From Nitrospirota bacterium (GTDB lineage Bacteria > Nitrospirota > JACRHJ01), in contig JACRHJ010000050.1 in the NCBI GenBank assembly GCA_016212105.1, positions 1 through 55,085 on the forward strand: 55,085 bases of DNA, in the 5' to 3' direction. Each line of letters begins with the position of its first letter. Position 1 is the stretch's first letter. The notes under the pieces are model-generated. The model had not been told where the DNA came from and did no database searches. It saw only the letters and a list, made by a program, of their open reading frames with translations. This document shows positions 34,230 to 42,206 of the stretch, in pieces. Made by a program: the position numbers and the translations under genes.

Positions 34230-34318
34230 TTACCCGTCCTCCCTCGAAATACTTATTTACGTTGTAAACTTCATGCGTAATAACGCTTAACCCTTTGAGC
34301 GATACTGCGCATGCATGT

Positions 34319-36067
34319 TCAACTTCCCTGTCCAAGACCTTCAAGACGCATTTTTACCGTCGGGTTCCTGTAACCCATGTGCCATGCCTTGTTGTAGGCC
34401 ACCCTCGCCTCGTCCCTCCTGCCCCTCCTGAGCGCCTCCTCGCCCCACAAGAATGCCTGATAACCGTATATTGAGAATATGTCCTCCGCGACCTGTGCCC
34501 TCGGGGTGTCCGCCCTAAGCCCTCCGCGCATCACCAGCCTATCCCAGACATGGCGAGGGTCCTGTCCGCGAGGCCCCGTATCGGCCATCGTGACAAGCCC
34601 CTGGGGCAGCAGCCCCTCCCAGGACAACTTCAGCCTGTGCGCCGCCGTGTACGTGTAGTACACACCCGCATGCCCGTAAAGCAGCGAGTTCAGCCTCAGG
34701 ATGTTCTCCTGGAGCCTGCCCAGGTCTCCCGTGACCCCGTAGGATACCCCGTACCGCCGCGCAAGCTCAGGGACGGCCTGCCTGACGTACCAGCTGTCGG
34801 ACATCAGCGGTGTGTCGATAAACATGACATCCTCGCGGTATCGCTCCACATGCATGAGATACCACGCCGGGAACACCTCGCTGTCACCCCAAGCGAATAA
34901 CGCGCCTCTCTCCGAAACGGACTTGAGCGCATTCGCGCAGTAATCCCTGGCATAATAGTTCCTGGAGCTGTCCATGTCCCGGAAACCCGACACCCCAAGA
35001 AAACCGGCCAGCGCGATGAATGCGGCCGCAGCTGGCCATGCCGCCCTTGACATGCCTGGCGCCCGGACAAGCCGGCCCGGCAGCCAGGCCGCGAACGCCG
35101 CTGGCAGGAGCATCACGGCAGGTATGTGGAACTTGGCCGCGAAACCCATCGAGGCCGCGTTGACGTCTCCGGCCGCGAGCATCCGGACGCAGAGATAATA
35201 CGTCAAAACCGCCGCGAAGAGAAATGAAAAAATCCGCCTGTCCCTGGCGGTATATACAAGGGCCGCCGCCGCGGCCGCCGCCGCGAGCCCGAGCGCGGCC
35301 CGGCCCGCGGTCAGCATGGACGGAAGCGCGCCGGCCTTCTGCGAGACGGCATTGTAGTACATGGGCCAGCGGCTCAGCCACAGGAGCCCTCCCAGGTCGT
35401 CCGCGCCTCCGATATTCAGGGCCGGCCCTGCATGGGCGCGAAGCGGTATGTACAGGTTCACGCTGAAACCAAAGGCGAGGAAGAACAGGAATACCATGAC
35501 CCGTTTATAGTCTCTCCTCGCCGTTGCGTCCGCGGCAAGGAAGACGAGTATGCCAGGCAACAGGAAGAAGGCGCTGTGGTGGCATCCGAACGCGAGGCCT
35601 GTCAGGAGGCCTGTGATGTACAGGTACGGCACGCCGCCGCCCGTGTGGTACCGGACGGCCGAGTAGGCCAGCGAGGCGACGACGAGGGCGTTCATGGCAT
35701 AGACCTCGGTCACCACCGCCTGGGCCCAGAACACCGGGTAGGCTGCAAACGCCAGCGCGGCCGCGGCGGATACGAGGCCTGCCCGGCCTCCGAGGAACCC
35801 GGACATGAGCAGGTTGAGCCTGTAAAGCACATAGACGGCCGACGAGGCCGACGTCGCGGACAGGAGGTTCGTCCGGGCAGCTACCTCTCCGAGCGGGAGA
35901 AGGCTGAACGCCTTCCCCAGCATGCAGAACACCGGGTAGCCGGGGTGGTGCGGCACGCCAAGCGTGAATGCGCCGAGCGCAAGCTCACCGCTGTCCCAGA
36001 ACGTAACCGTGGGGGCGAGCGTGGACAGGTACAGAGTGAACGCCGCGAAGAAGACTGCGTAACCTAT
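34319..36067 (-). CDS. DUF2723 GT-C-type membrane protein, apparent AUA start
   Basis: This 582-residue protein has about 10-12 transmembrane helices. The first ATG/GTG/TTG in frame is a GTG at 35956, which would remove the first helix and the essential motif. In the same frame the upstream 37 codons encode YAVFFAAFTLYLSTLAP and TFWDSGELALGAFTLGVPHHPGYP, exactly as in the paralogue next door, with no usable start until a stop 8 codons before 36067. An ATA at 36067-36065 overlaps the TAG of the upstream gene (ATAG). It has a perfect AAGGAGG 7 bases before it, so I take it as the start. No TPRs are present. The family is related to TMEM260-type O-mannosyltransferases. Confidence 0.75.
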   Translation of the reverse strand: MGYAVFFAAFTLYLSTLAPTVTFWDSGELALGAFTLGVPHHPGYPVFCMLGKAFSLLPLGEVAARTNLLSATSASSAVYVLYRLNLLMSGFLGGRAGLVSAAAALAFAAYPVFWAQAVVTEVYAMNALVVASLAYSAVRYHTGGGVPYLYITGLLTGLAFGCHHSAFFLLPGILVFLAADATARRDYKRVMVFLFFLAFGFSVNLYIPLRAHAGPALNIGGADDLGGLLWLSRWPMYYNAVSQKAGALPSMLTAGRAALGLAAAAAAAALVYTARDRRIFSFLFAAVLTYYLCVRMLAAGDVNAASMGFAAKFHIPAVMLLPAAFAAWLPGRLVRAPGMSRAAWPAAAAFIALAGFLGVSGFRDMDSSRNYYARDYCANALKSVSERGALFAWGDSEVFPAWYLMHVERYREDVMFIDTPLMSDSWYVRQAVPELARRYGVSYGVTGDLGRLQENILRLNSLLYGHAGVYYTYTAAHRLKLSWEGLLPQGLVTMADTGPRGQDPRHVWDRLVMRGGLRADTPRAQVAEDIFSIYGYQAFLWGEEALRRGRRDEARVAYNKAWHMGYRNPTVKMRLEGLGQGS

Positions 36068-37902
36068 TTCACTCCCTCCTTCCGCAGGTCCTCTATTTTA
36101 CCCTTGCCCGAGCATCGGCTCGTGTACATCCCTGGCGCGAGCGCCTCGCACAGCGCGAAGGCCTTGTCCGAGTCCTCCAGCAGGCCGGAGTAGCAGGCAT
36201 CGGCCCCCCATCGGTAGCACTGGAAGCCGTAGATGTCCATAACGCCCTCGACCGCGAACGCACGGTTCGCGCCCGTGTCGCGCGCGGCGCGAGCCGATAT
36301 CCTGTCCCAGATTTCCGACTGGGGCTCGTCAACCGGGCCGGGCCTGGTATAGACCATGCCCTGCGGCAAGACCTCCTCCCACGGGACCTTGAGCTGACAC
36401 ACGGCGGAGAAGTCGAGGTAAGTCGGGGTCTTTGCCCTGAGCGTCTCCCAGAGGGCGGGGACGTTTTTCTCGAGCAGCGTGACCCTGTGCCGGGGAGTGT
36501 AGTCCGCGCCGTACTTCTCCCTGATCCCGGCGCGCACGCCGTCCATGTACCAGCCGTAGGTCAGAAGCTCGGAGTGCATGTAGAACACGTCGTCCCTGTA
36601 GCGCTCAGCCCCCTGAAGGTACCACACGGGGAAGACGCCGTTGTCGCCCCAGCCGAAGAGCGCTGCGTCCTGCGGCACAGACTTCAGGGTGTCGGACGCG
36701 AAGTCGTAAGCGAAGTAGTTGCGCGAGTTGTCCGCGCCGTGATAGCCGCGCGCAAGCAGGACGGCGGGCGCCAGCATGAGCAGGGCGCCGGCAACTGTCG
36801 TCAGGCCGCCTCCGCGCCGTCCTTGAGCCGGGCTGGTGACGCGGAACACCGCCCATGCGGCGGCCGGGACCATGAACAGGAAGGCCGGTATGTAGAACTT
36901 CTCGTGCAGGCCCCACTTCTTTACCGCGTCCGCGCCCCAGGATAGCGCGGTTATCCCTGAAAAATATAGCAGCGAGGAGGCGATGCAAAGGGCGATGAAA
37001 CGGTCCTTTCTCGATACCAGGTAAAGCGCGGCCAGGCATGCCAGGGCGGCAAGCACGGCCAGTGGGAGCATTCCGCCGTCGAGCAGGCGTGAGGCCCCCG
37101 CGAACACGCCCCTGGCCGCCTTCATGTTGTCCTGCCACTTGACCATCCAGACGAAGTTGCCGAGCGTATCCGGGTCCCCAATGTTGATGGCAGGGCCCGC
37201 CGCCGCCCTCAAGGGCAGGTAGAGCACCGACGAGTAACCAAGGGCGAAGAAGAACGCCGACTGGAGGATAAGCCCCGGCCTGGCGAAGATTCGGCCGGAG
37301 GACAGATAATAGGCGGCGTACGCTGGTAGGAACAGGACGACGCTCTGGTGGTTTACCAGCGCGAGGCCGACGGTGAACGCGGATGAATGTAGGTACGCCT
37401 CGTCCCCGCCGCGTGCGTGCCGCATCAGGAGGTACATCGAGGCGGCAAGCAGGAACGCGTTTATGGTATAGACCTCGGTGACGACCGAGACGCCCCAGAA
37501 GGACGGCATGAGGCCGAACGCGAGCGACAGCGCCCCGGCTGTAAGCACAGGGCCCGCGCCGGGCCCGCCCATCTCCCGGACAAGGCGGAAGAGCAGCCAT
37601 GCCGTGCCCGCCCCGAAGACGGCCGACAGCAGGTTTACCCTGTAGGCCAGGCTCCCGAACGGGAGGAGGGAGGACACCTTCCCGAGCATGCAGAATATCG
37701 GGTAGGCGGGCGGGTGCGGGTTGCCGAGAGAGACCGCGCCCATGACCAGCTCGCCGCTGTCCCAGAAGGTTATGGTCGGGGCAAGGGTAACGAGGTATAC
37801 CGCGAAGCCCAAAAGGAAGACCAGCGCGCCGGCCAGGTCAAAGGAGGCCGCGGGCTGCGCCGTGGACGCGCAGCCCGCGGACGGAACCGTCCCGGACTTC
37901 AT
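36064..37902 (-). CDS. DUF2723 GT-C-type membrane protein
   Basis: This 612-residue protein has about 11 transmembrane helices, a first-loop motif TITFWDSGELVMGAVSLGNPHPPAYP (about residues 43-68) and a C-terminal soluble domain. The acidic DSGE segment is the expected catalytic-site loop of this GT-C-like family, which is related to TMEM260-type O-mannosyltransferases. The glycan donor cannot be told from the sequence. Its ATG at 37902 overlaps the TAA of the thioredoxin-TPR gene by one base, and its own TAG overlaps the start of the next DUF2723 gene. The three genes are thus tightly coupled in one operon. Confidence 0.85.
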   Translation of the reverse strand: MKSGTVPSAGCASTAQPAASFDLAGALVFLLGFAVYLVTLAPTITFWDSGELVMGAVSLGNPHPPAYPIFCMLGKVSSLLPFGSLAYRVNLLSAVFGAGTAWLLFRLVREMGGPGAGPVLTAGALSLAFGLMPSFWGVSVVTEVYTINAFLLAASMYLLMRHARGGDEAYLHSSAFTVGLALVNHQSVVLFLPAYAAYYLSSGRIFARPGLILQSAFFFALGYSSVLYLPLRAAAGPAINIGDPDTLGNFVWMVKWQDNMKAARGVFAGASRLLDGGMLPLAVLAALACLAALYLVSRKDRFIALCIASSLLYFSGITALSWGADAVKKWGLHEKFYIPAFLFMVPAAAWAVFRVTSPAQGRRGGGLTTVAGALLMLAPAVLLARGYHGADNSRNYFAYDFASDTLKSVPQDAALFGWGDNGVFPVWYLQGAERYRDDVFYMHSELLTYGWYMDGVRAGIREKYGADYTPRHRVTLLEKNVPALWETLRAKTPTYLDFSAVCQLKVPWEEVLPQGMVYTRPGPVDEPQSEIWDRISARAARDTGANRAFAVEGVMDIYGFQCYRWGADACYSGLLEDSDKAFALCEALAPGMYTSRCSGKGKIEDLRKEGVK

Positions 37903-38912
37903 TACCAGGCCGCGCCCCCGAGTTCCTCGGCGGCCTTCCTGTAATTCTCCGAGGCCTTGTCGGCCGCTCCCTTCTTCTCGTATGCCTTCCCAAGCTCGAA
38001 GTGTGCGCGGGCGGGCTTGGTGTTCAGCTTGAGCGCGTCCTCAAGGGTAGCGATGCCCTTGTCCAGCTCGCCAGCGGCGACCTCGGCCGCGCCGAGGCCG
38101 GTCTTGCCGTCGTCCACCTTGGGGTCCTGCTCGACCGCCTTCGCGAAGTGCTCCTTAGCCTTGGCGGGGTCGCCCATCTTCAGGAGGACAAAGCCGTACG
38201 CCACGCGCGCCGCGGCAAGGCTGGGGTCGGCCTCGACCGCCTGCTCGTACTCGTGCGCCGCCCTGTCCAGGAGCTTCCTCTCGACCATCCTCTGGCCAAG
38301 CATCATGTGCCTCTCGGCCTTCTTCTGCTCGGGCGAGAGCCTCTCGATCTCCTTGGGGTTGAGCAGTTCGTTCAGCTGTCCTTCGTTTATCTCGCCGAGC
38401 GCAAGCCGGACGTTGCCCTCGACCGTGTCCGCGTACTTTCTGTTGTGGCTCGGTATGTGCCTGAACAGCCTGCCGTCCTTTCCGAGTATCCCCGTGGTGG
38501 GGTAGAGGAAGACGCCCCAGCCGCCGTAAGCTGCCTTGCCGTCGTCCAGGAGGACGGTATAGGTTACCTTCTCGTGCTCCATCTCCTCGGCGAGCTTGGC
38601 CTTCTGCCCCGGCTCCGGCATTATGCCGAGCACCACCACGCCCTTGGACGCGTACTTCGCGTGCACCTTCTGGAGGTCCGCCATGGCGTCGTGAGACTTC
38701 TCCTGGTCCGGCCTGAAAAAGAGCGCAACGACGACCTTGCCGGTATAACCGGAAAGGGTCACGTCGTTACCCTGCGTGTCCTTGAGCGTGAAGTCCGGGG
38801 CCTGCCCGCCCTCCTCAAGGTTCCGGAAAGCGTTGGCCGAGCACAGCGGGACCGCGACAGCGGATACCATGTAAAGCAAAACCAGAGCCTTCAGCACGAC
38901 AGAGAAACGCAT
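37902..38912 (-). CDS. Periplasmic thioredoxin-fold (AhpC/TSA-like) TPR protein without catalytic cysteine
   Basis: This 336-residue protein has a signal peptide (about 1-28, ending CSANA). An AhpC/TSA-like thioredoxin fold follows (about 33-165; GQAPDFTLKDTQGNDVTLSGYTGK, VVVALFFRP), then three or four TPR units (about 195-330, for example PARAHFELGKAYEKKGAADKASENY). The position of the peroxidatic or redox cysteine reads FFRPDQEKSHDAM, and the mature protein contains no cysteine, so redox catalysis is unlikely. The ATG at 38912 has GGAGGG upstream; the longer frame to 39107 has no support. It is the first gene of the operon with two DUF2723 genes and could be a scaffold for cytochrome maturation or glycosylation. 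Confidence 0.82.
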   Translation of the reverse strand: MRFSVVLKALVLLYMVSAVAVPLCSANAFRNLEEGGQAPDFTLKDTQGNDVTLSGYTGKVVVALFFRPDQEKSHDAMADLQKVHAKYASKGVVVLGIMPEPGQKAKLAEEMEHEKVTYTVLLDDGKAAYGGWGVFLYPTTGILGKDGRLFRHIPSHNRKYADTVEGNVRLALGEINEGQLNELLNPKEIERLSPEQKKAERHMMLGQRMVERKLLDRAAHEYEQAVEADPSLAAARVAYGFVLLKMGDPAKAKEHFAKAVEQDPKVDDGKTGLGAAEVAAGELDKGIATLEDALKLNTKPARAHFELGKAYEKKGAADKASENYRKAAEELGGAAW

Positions 38913-38980
38913 AGCACCCTCCTCAAGGAATGGTTGACATGACCGCACTAAATTTATCACCGCGCGGCTGGTTTGTCCAC

Positions 38981-39000
38981 AAAAAAGCGCCTGCGGGCGC
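38981..39000 (-). terminator. Weak hairpin with T-run upstream of the thioredoxin-TPR gene
   Basis: On the minus strand GCGCC-CGCA-GGCGC is followed by TTTTTT. It has only a 5-bp stem. It may terminate antisense transcription across the divergent gap or attenuate the operon. Confidence 0.3.
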
Positions 39001-39052
39001 ATCCTGATGCCGTCTTCAGCGGTTGCCGGAGCAACCAGCCGCATATCTGTTG

Positions 39053-39058
39053 TATAAT
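39053..39058 (+). promoter_or_regulatory. -10 box of the deacetylase gene
   Basis: A perfect TATAAT lies 33 bases upstream of the ATG at 39091. No convincing -35 hexamer is found at 16-18 bp. Confidence 0.35.
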
Positions 39059-39090
39059 AGTCGGTAATAACCAAGAGGACACGCCCTGCC

Positions 39091-40233
39091 ATGACCGCAA
39101 CCTTCATATACTCAGACCGCTTCCAGGCCTACGACTACGGCGGCGGGCACCCGCTCAGGATGATACGCCTGAAGCTCACGTACGAGCTGCTGCGGGCATA
39201 CGGCATCTTCGACGCGCCCGGCGTCTCGCTCGTCGAGGCGGAGCCGTGCACGCGGGCAGAGGCCGAGACCGTTCACGACACGGAATACCTCGACGTCCTG
39301 AAGGGCATCGACGAGGACCGCCTCCCCATCAGCCCGGCGCGTTACGGACTCGGGTACGGGGACAACCCCGGCTTCAAGGGCGTGTACGCGGGCTCGATGT
39401 TCTCGACCGGGGCGTCCGTGCAAGCGGCGCGTCTGGTTCAGTCCGGCAAGGCCACATCCGCGTTCAATATCGCAGGCGGCCTCCACCATGCGATGCCGGG
39501 CCGGGCCTCCGGCTTCTGCTACATAAACGACCCGGCCGTGGCGATAAAGCTACTTGCCGACGACGGGTTGAAGGTCGCGTACATCGACATAGACGCGCAC
39601 CACGGGGACGGCGTCCAGCACGTATTTTACGACACAGACCGCGTCCTGACCATATCCATACACGAAAGCGGCGACTACCTCTTCCCCGGCACGGGTTTCC
39701 CGAACGACATGGGCGAGGGCGGGGGGCGCGGCTACTCGGTAAACCTGCCGCTCCTCCCCGGCACCGGCGACGAGGTTTTCACCTGGGGATTCTTTGAGCT
39801 GGTGCCGCCTTTAATCGACGCTTTCAGGCCGGACATAATCGTCACGCAGCTCGGATGCGACACTTTCCTGTCCGACCCGCTGACGCACCTGCGGTTGACG
39901 ACTCACGGATTCGTGAAGATGGTAGAGGGTATGAAGGCGCTGGGACTGCCGTGGGTCGCGCTCGGCGGCGGCGGGTACGACGTCGGTAACGTCGCACGGG
40001 CGTGGGCGCTTGCGTTCGGCGTCATGGCCGGGGTGGAGCTGCCAGACAATCTGCCGGAATCGTATAAGAAGCTGTTGAAGCAAAATGGAATAGAGGGCGC
40101 CGCCCTCTCCCTCCGGGACCCGGGGCCGACACCCGAGACACAGCAGGAGTTCAGACGCGCGCGGCAGGTTGCCGAGGCGATGATGTTACGGATTAAGTGG
40201 GATATTTTTCCGGTGCATGGGGTGAGGGGGTGA
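39091..40233 (+). CDS. acuC: Histone-deacetylase-like (AcuC-type) hydrolase
   Basis: This 380-residue soluble protein belongs to the class I HDAC/AcuC family of zinc amidohydrolases, which in Bacillus deacetylates acetyl-CoA synthetase. The catalytic His pair lies at 132-133 in GGLHHAMPGRASGFCYIND. The zinc ligands are Asp168 and His170 in DIDAHHGDG and Asp257 in QLGCDTFLSDPL, with GGGGYD near the C-terminal half. All are present, so it should be active. Its substrate here is unknown; a link to acetyl-CoA metabolism is a family-based guess. It starts at ATG 39091. The small antitoxin-like gene follows 5 bp after its stop, so the two may be co-transcribed. Confidence 0.9.
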   Translation: MTATFIYSDRFQAYDYGGGHPLRMIRLKLTYELLRAYGIFDAPGVSLVEAEPCTRAEAETVHDTEYLDVLKGIDEDRLPISPARYGLGYGDNPGFKGVYAGSMFSTGASVQAARLVQSGKATSAFNIAGGLHHAMPGRASGFCYINDPAVAIKLLADDGLKVAYIDIDAHHGDGVQHVFYDTDRVLTISIHESGDYLFPGTGFPNDMGEGGGRGYSVNLPLLPGTGDEVFTWGFFELVPPLIDAFRPDIIVTQLGCDTFLSDPLTHLRLTTHGFVKMVEGMKALGLPWVALGGGGYDVGNVARAWALAFGVMAGVELPDNLPESYKKLLKQNGIEGAALSLRDPGPTPETQQEFRRARQVAEAMMLRIKWDIFPVHGVRG

Positions 40234-40238
40234 CGGTC

Positions 40239-40427
40239 ATGACTACGCCAAAGGAACACGTTAAGAGGCTTCTTGAGATACTGCCGGACGACTGTACGCT
40301 TGAGGATTTTCGGTATCATCTGTATGTGATACAGAAGATTGAGAACGGCACGAATGACAGGGAAGCGGGCAGGGTTTATTCTCAGGACGATATGGAGATG
40401 AGGATGGAGAGGTGGCTTGGGAAGTAG
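40239..40427 (+). CDS. Small antitoxin-like protein, no toxin partner
   Basis: This 62-residue protein starts at ATG 40239 (MTTPKEHVKRLLEILPDDC). The pattern LEDFRYHLYVIQKIENG followed by a C-terminal acidic/basic tail (YSQDDMEMRMERWL) recalls short bacterial antitoxin-like proteins that pair with RelE/ParE toxins, as I remember them. No toxin gene follows: the next 195 bp are palindromic repeats, and the next gene is convergent. A longer frame from 40197 overlaps the deacetylase gene and is rejected. Confidence 0.65.
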   Translation: MTTPKEHVKRLLEILPDDCTLEDFRYHLYVIQKIENGTNDREAGRVYSQDDMEMRMERWLGK

Positions 40428-40621
40428 CTTGTCATTCCGAGCGAAGTCGAGGAATCTGCTTTTTGCCTTAATCAGATAAGGCAGGGCCGACACGACGGTC
40501 GGCCCCTACAAATTTGTAGGGGAGGACCGTCGTGTCCTCCCTTCTTGATTTATGATGACGGTCAAAGTCGCTGGATTCCCGCTTTCGCGGGAATGACGGA
40601 GGTTGTGAGCGGTGGCCGACC
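40428..40621. repeat. Cluster of three dispersed palindromic repeats
   Basis: It contains one half-element TGTCATTCCGAGCGAAG (about 40430), a GGGCCGAC..GTCGGCCCCTAC hairpin (about 40484-40509) with a following GGAGGACCGTCG copy, and an ATTCCCGCTTTCGCGGGAAT palindrome (40575-40594). It has no coding signal. Confidence 0.7.
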
Positions 40622-41020
40622 CTACAAGTTTGACAGGCGTTTATATGCAATAGTGCCGCGTATGGCATGGACAGATACTAATATCATAACTGCTATTTGT
40701 ATAATGTGAACTTCAAGATTCGCCAATACAATACCGCAAGCAGAAACAACGAATGCCGCCATGGCAGCCTCCTGCCTCATCTTATGCAGACCCCATGCTA
40801 TCAGAAGCCAGATAGTCGCATTCAGGACACCCCAATGCCCGTATTTGCTCGGTGTAAATAGACCGGCGACAGCAACTGTACTCCAAATGAACGCGCTAAA
40901 CCCTGATAGTAAAAGACACGGCAAAACAGCCCGTTTCGCAAGCCTCGCAGTGTCAACCGGGAACCATACTATATCCAACCGTCGATATTTTCTCTCTTCC
41001 TCATGCATCATATCACTCAT
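40622..41020 (-). CDS. Hypothetical four-helix membrane protein
   Basis: This 132-residue protein has a charged N-terminus (residues 1-25) and four hydrophobic segments (about 30-50, 65-80, 86-105, 106-122). I do not recognise the family. It lies 22 bp downstream of livM on the same strand and could be part of that transcript. Codon use is slightly more AT-rich than that of livM, so it may be a later arrival. Confidence 0.6.
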   Translation of the reverse strand: MSDMMHEEERKYRRLDIVWFPVDTARLAKRAVLPCLLLSGFSAFIWSTVAVAGLFTPSKYGHWGVLNATIWLLIAWGLHKMRQEAAMAAFVVSACGIVLANLEVHIIQIAVMILVSVHAIRGTIAYKRLSNL

Positions 41021-41042
41021 AGAGTAGGCAAGCCGCAGATAT

Positions 41043-42206
41043 TCACTCCCCCGCCATCTCCATCCCCCGCCTCTTCGTCCCGATAATCCCCTGCGGCCGG
41101 AACACCATCATCACGACCATCGCGGCCCCGAATATCAGCATCCGGTACTGCTGGAACTCCCGCAACCCCTCCGGCAGAAGATAGAGGATTACCGCGCCCA
41201 AGACCACGCCGGGTATGCTCCCCATCCCCCCGAGCACGACCATGCACAGTATTATCACCGACTCGAAGAAGTTGAACGACTCCGGGCTCACGAACCCCAT
41301 CTTGGCGACGTAGAACACGCCCGCGAGGCCCGCCAGTACCGCCCCCAAAGCGAACGCGAGGAGCTTCAGCTTGACGGTGTTGACGCCCATCGCCTCGGCG
41401 GCTATCTCGTCCTCGCGTATGGCGATCCACGCGCGCCCTATGCGCGAGTCGTTCAGCCGCATCACGACGAATATCGTGACGATCGCCATGCCGAGTACAA
41501 GGAAGTAGTAATGCGTGAGGCTCGTGAAGACGAACGGCCCGACTGACGGGCGCGGCACGCCGGAGACGCCGTTCGGCCCGCCGGTCAGGCCGTCCCAGTT
41601 GTTCAGGACTATGCGCGTAATCTCGCCGAAGCCGAGCGTGACGACGGCCAGGTAGTCTCCCCGGAGCCTCAGCGTCGGCGCGCCGAGCATCAGCCCGAAT
41701 ATCCCGGCCATTATCGCCGCGATGGGCAGCGCGGCCCAGAAGCCGACGCCCAGGCCGGTAGACAGGAGCGCGTATGTATACGCCCCGACGCCGTAGAACG
41801 CGACGTACCCGAGGACGAGGAGGCCTGTCTGGCCGACGACGATGTTTAACCCGAGCGCGAGGACGATGTAAATGCCGGTCTGGGTAGCGATGTCGAGCGT
41901 ATACCGGGACGAGACGAAGGGCAGGACGACGAGGAATGCGAGGAGCAGGGCGAGTGCGATATTCCGCCTCGTCCCGCGCGCGAAGGTATCGAGGCAGGCC
42001 TGGCCGCGGCACCCCGCGGCGCGCACCTGCACGAACGTACCGGCGGCGTCCAGCACGCGCCCGGCGACGATAACGATGCTGCCGATAGCAACCGCGCCCG
42101 CGACGTACAGGGCCTTCGTGACGCCCGCGAAAGGCAGCGCGAGCAGGCCCAGCCACGCGGATGCGAGGAGGGCCTTTATGTAGGGGTTGCGTAAGACGTC
42201 GGGCAT
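41043..42206 (-). CDS. livM: Branched-chain amino acid ABC transporter permease LivM
   Basis: This 387-residue inner-membrane protein has about 9-10 transmembrane helices and the family motifs GLNIVVGQTGLLVLGYVAFYGVGAY (about 145-170) and the EAA-type loop MRLNDSRIGRAWIAIREDEIAAEAMGVN (about 265-292). It would form the permease dimer with LivH for uptake of Leu/Ile/Val or a related amide. The binding protein and the ATPases LivG/LivF are not in the window. The ATG at 42206 gives the conserved length; the upstream frame to 42272 reads through a repeat. livH lies 423 bp upstream with repeats between. Confidence 0.92.
   Translation of the reverse strand: MPDVLRNPYIKALLASAWLGLLALPFAGVTKALYVAGAVAIGSIVIVAGRVLDAAGTFVQVRAAGCRGQACLDTFARGTRRNIALALLLAFLVVLPFVSSRYTLDIATQTGIYIVLALGLNIVVGQTGLLVLGYVAFYGVGAYTYALLSTGLGVGFWAALPIAAIMAGIFGLMLGAPTLRLRGDYLAVVTLGFGEITRIVLNNWDGLTGGPNGVSGVPRPSVGPFVFTSLTHYYFLVLGMAIVTIFVVMRLNDSRIGRAWIAIREDEIAAEAMGVNTVKLKLLAFALGAVLAGLAGVFYVAKMGFVSPESFNFFESVIILCMVVLGGMGSIPGVVLGAVILYLLPEGLREFQQYRMLIFGAAMVVMMVFRPQGIIGTKRRGMEMAGE

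Noticed and set aside
35956..36067. GTG at 35956 as the start of the second DUF2723 gene
   Set aside because: It would drop the first helix and the conserved DSGE loop, which are intact in frame just upstream.
34319..37902. The two DUF2723 genes as one frameshifted gene
   Set aside because: Each has its own complete N-terminal motif, and the frame change occurs at a normal stop with a ribosome binding site.
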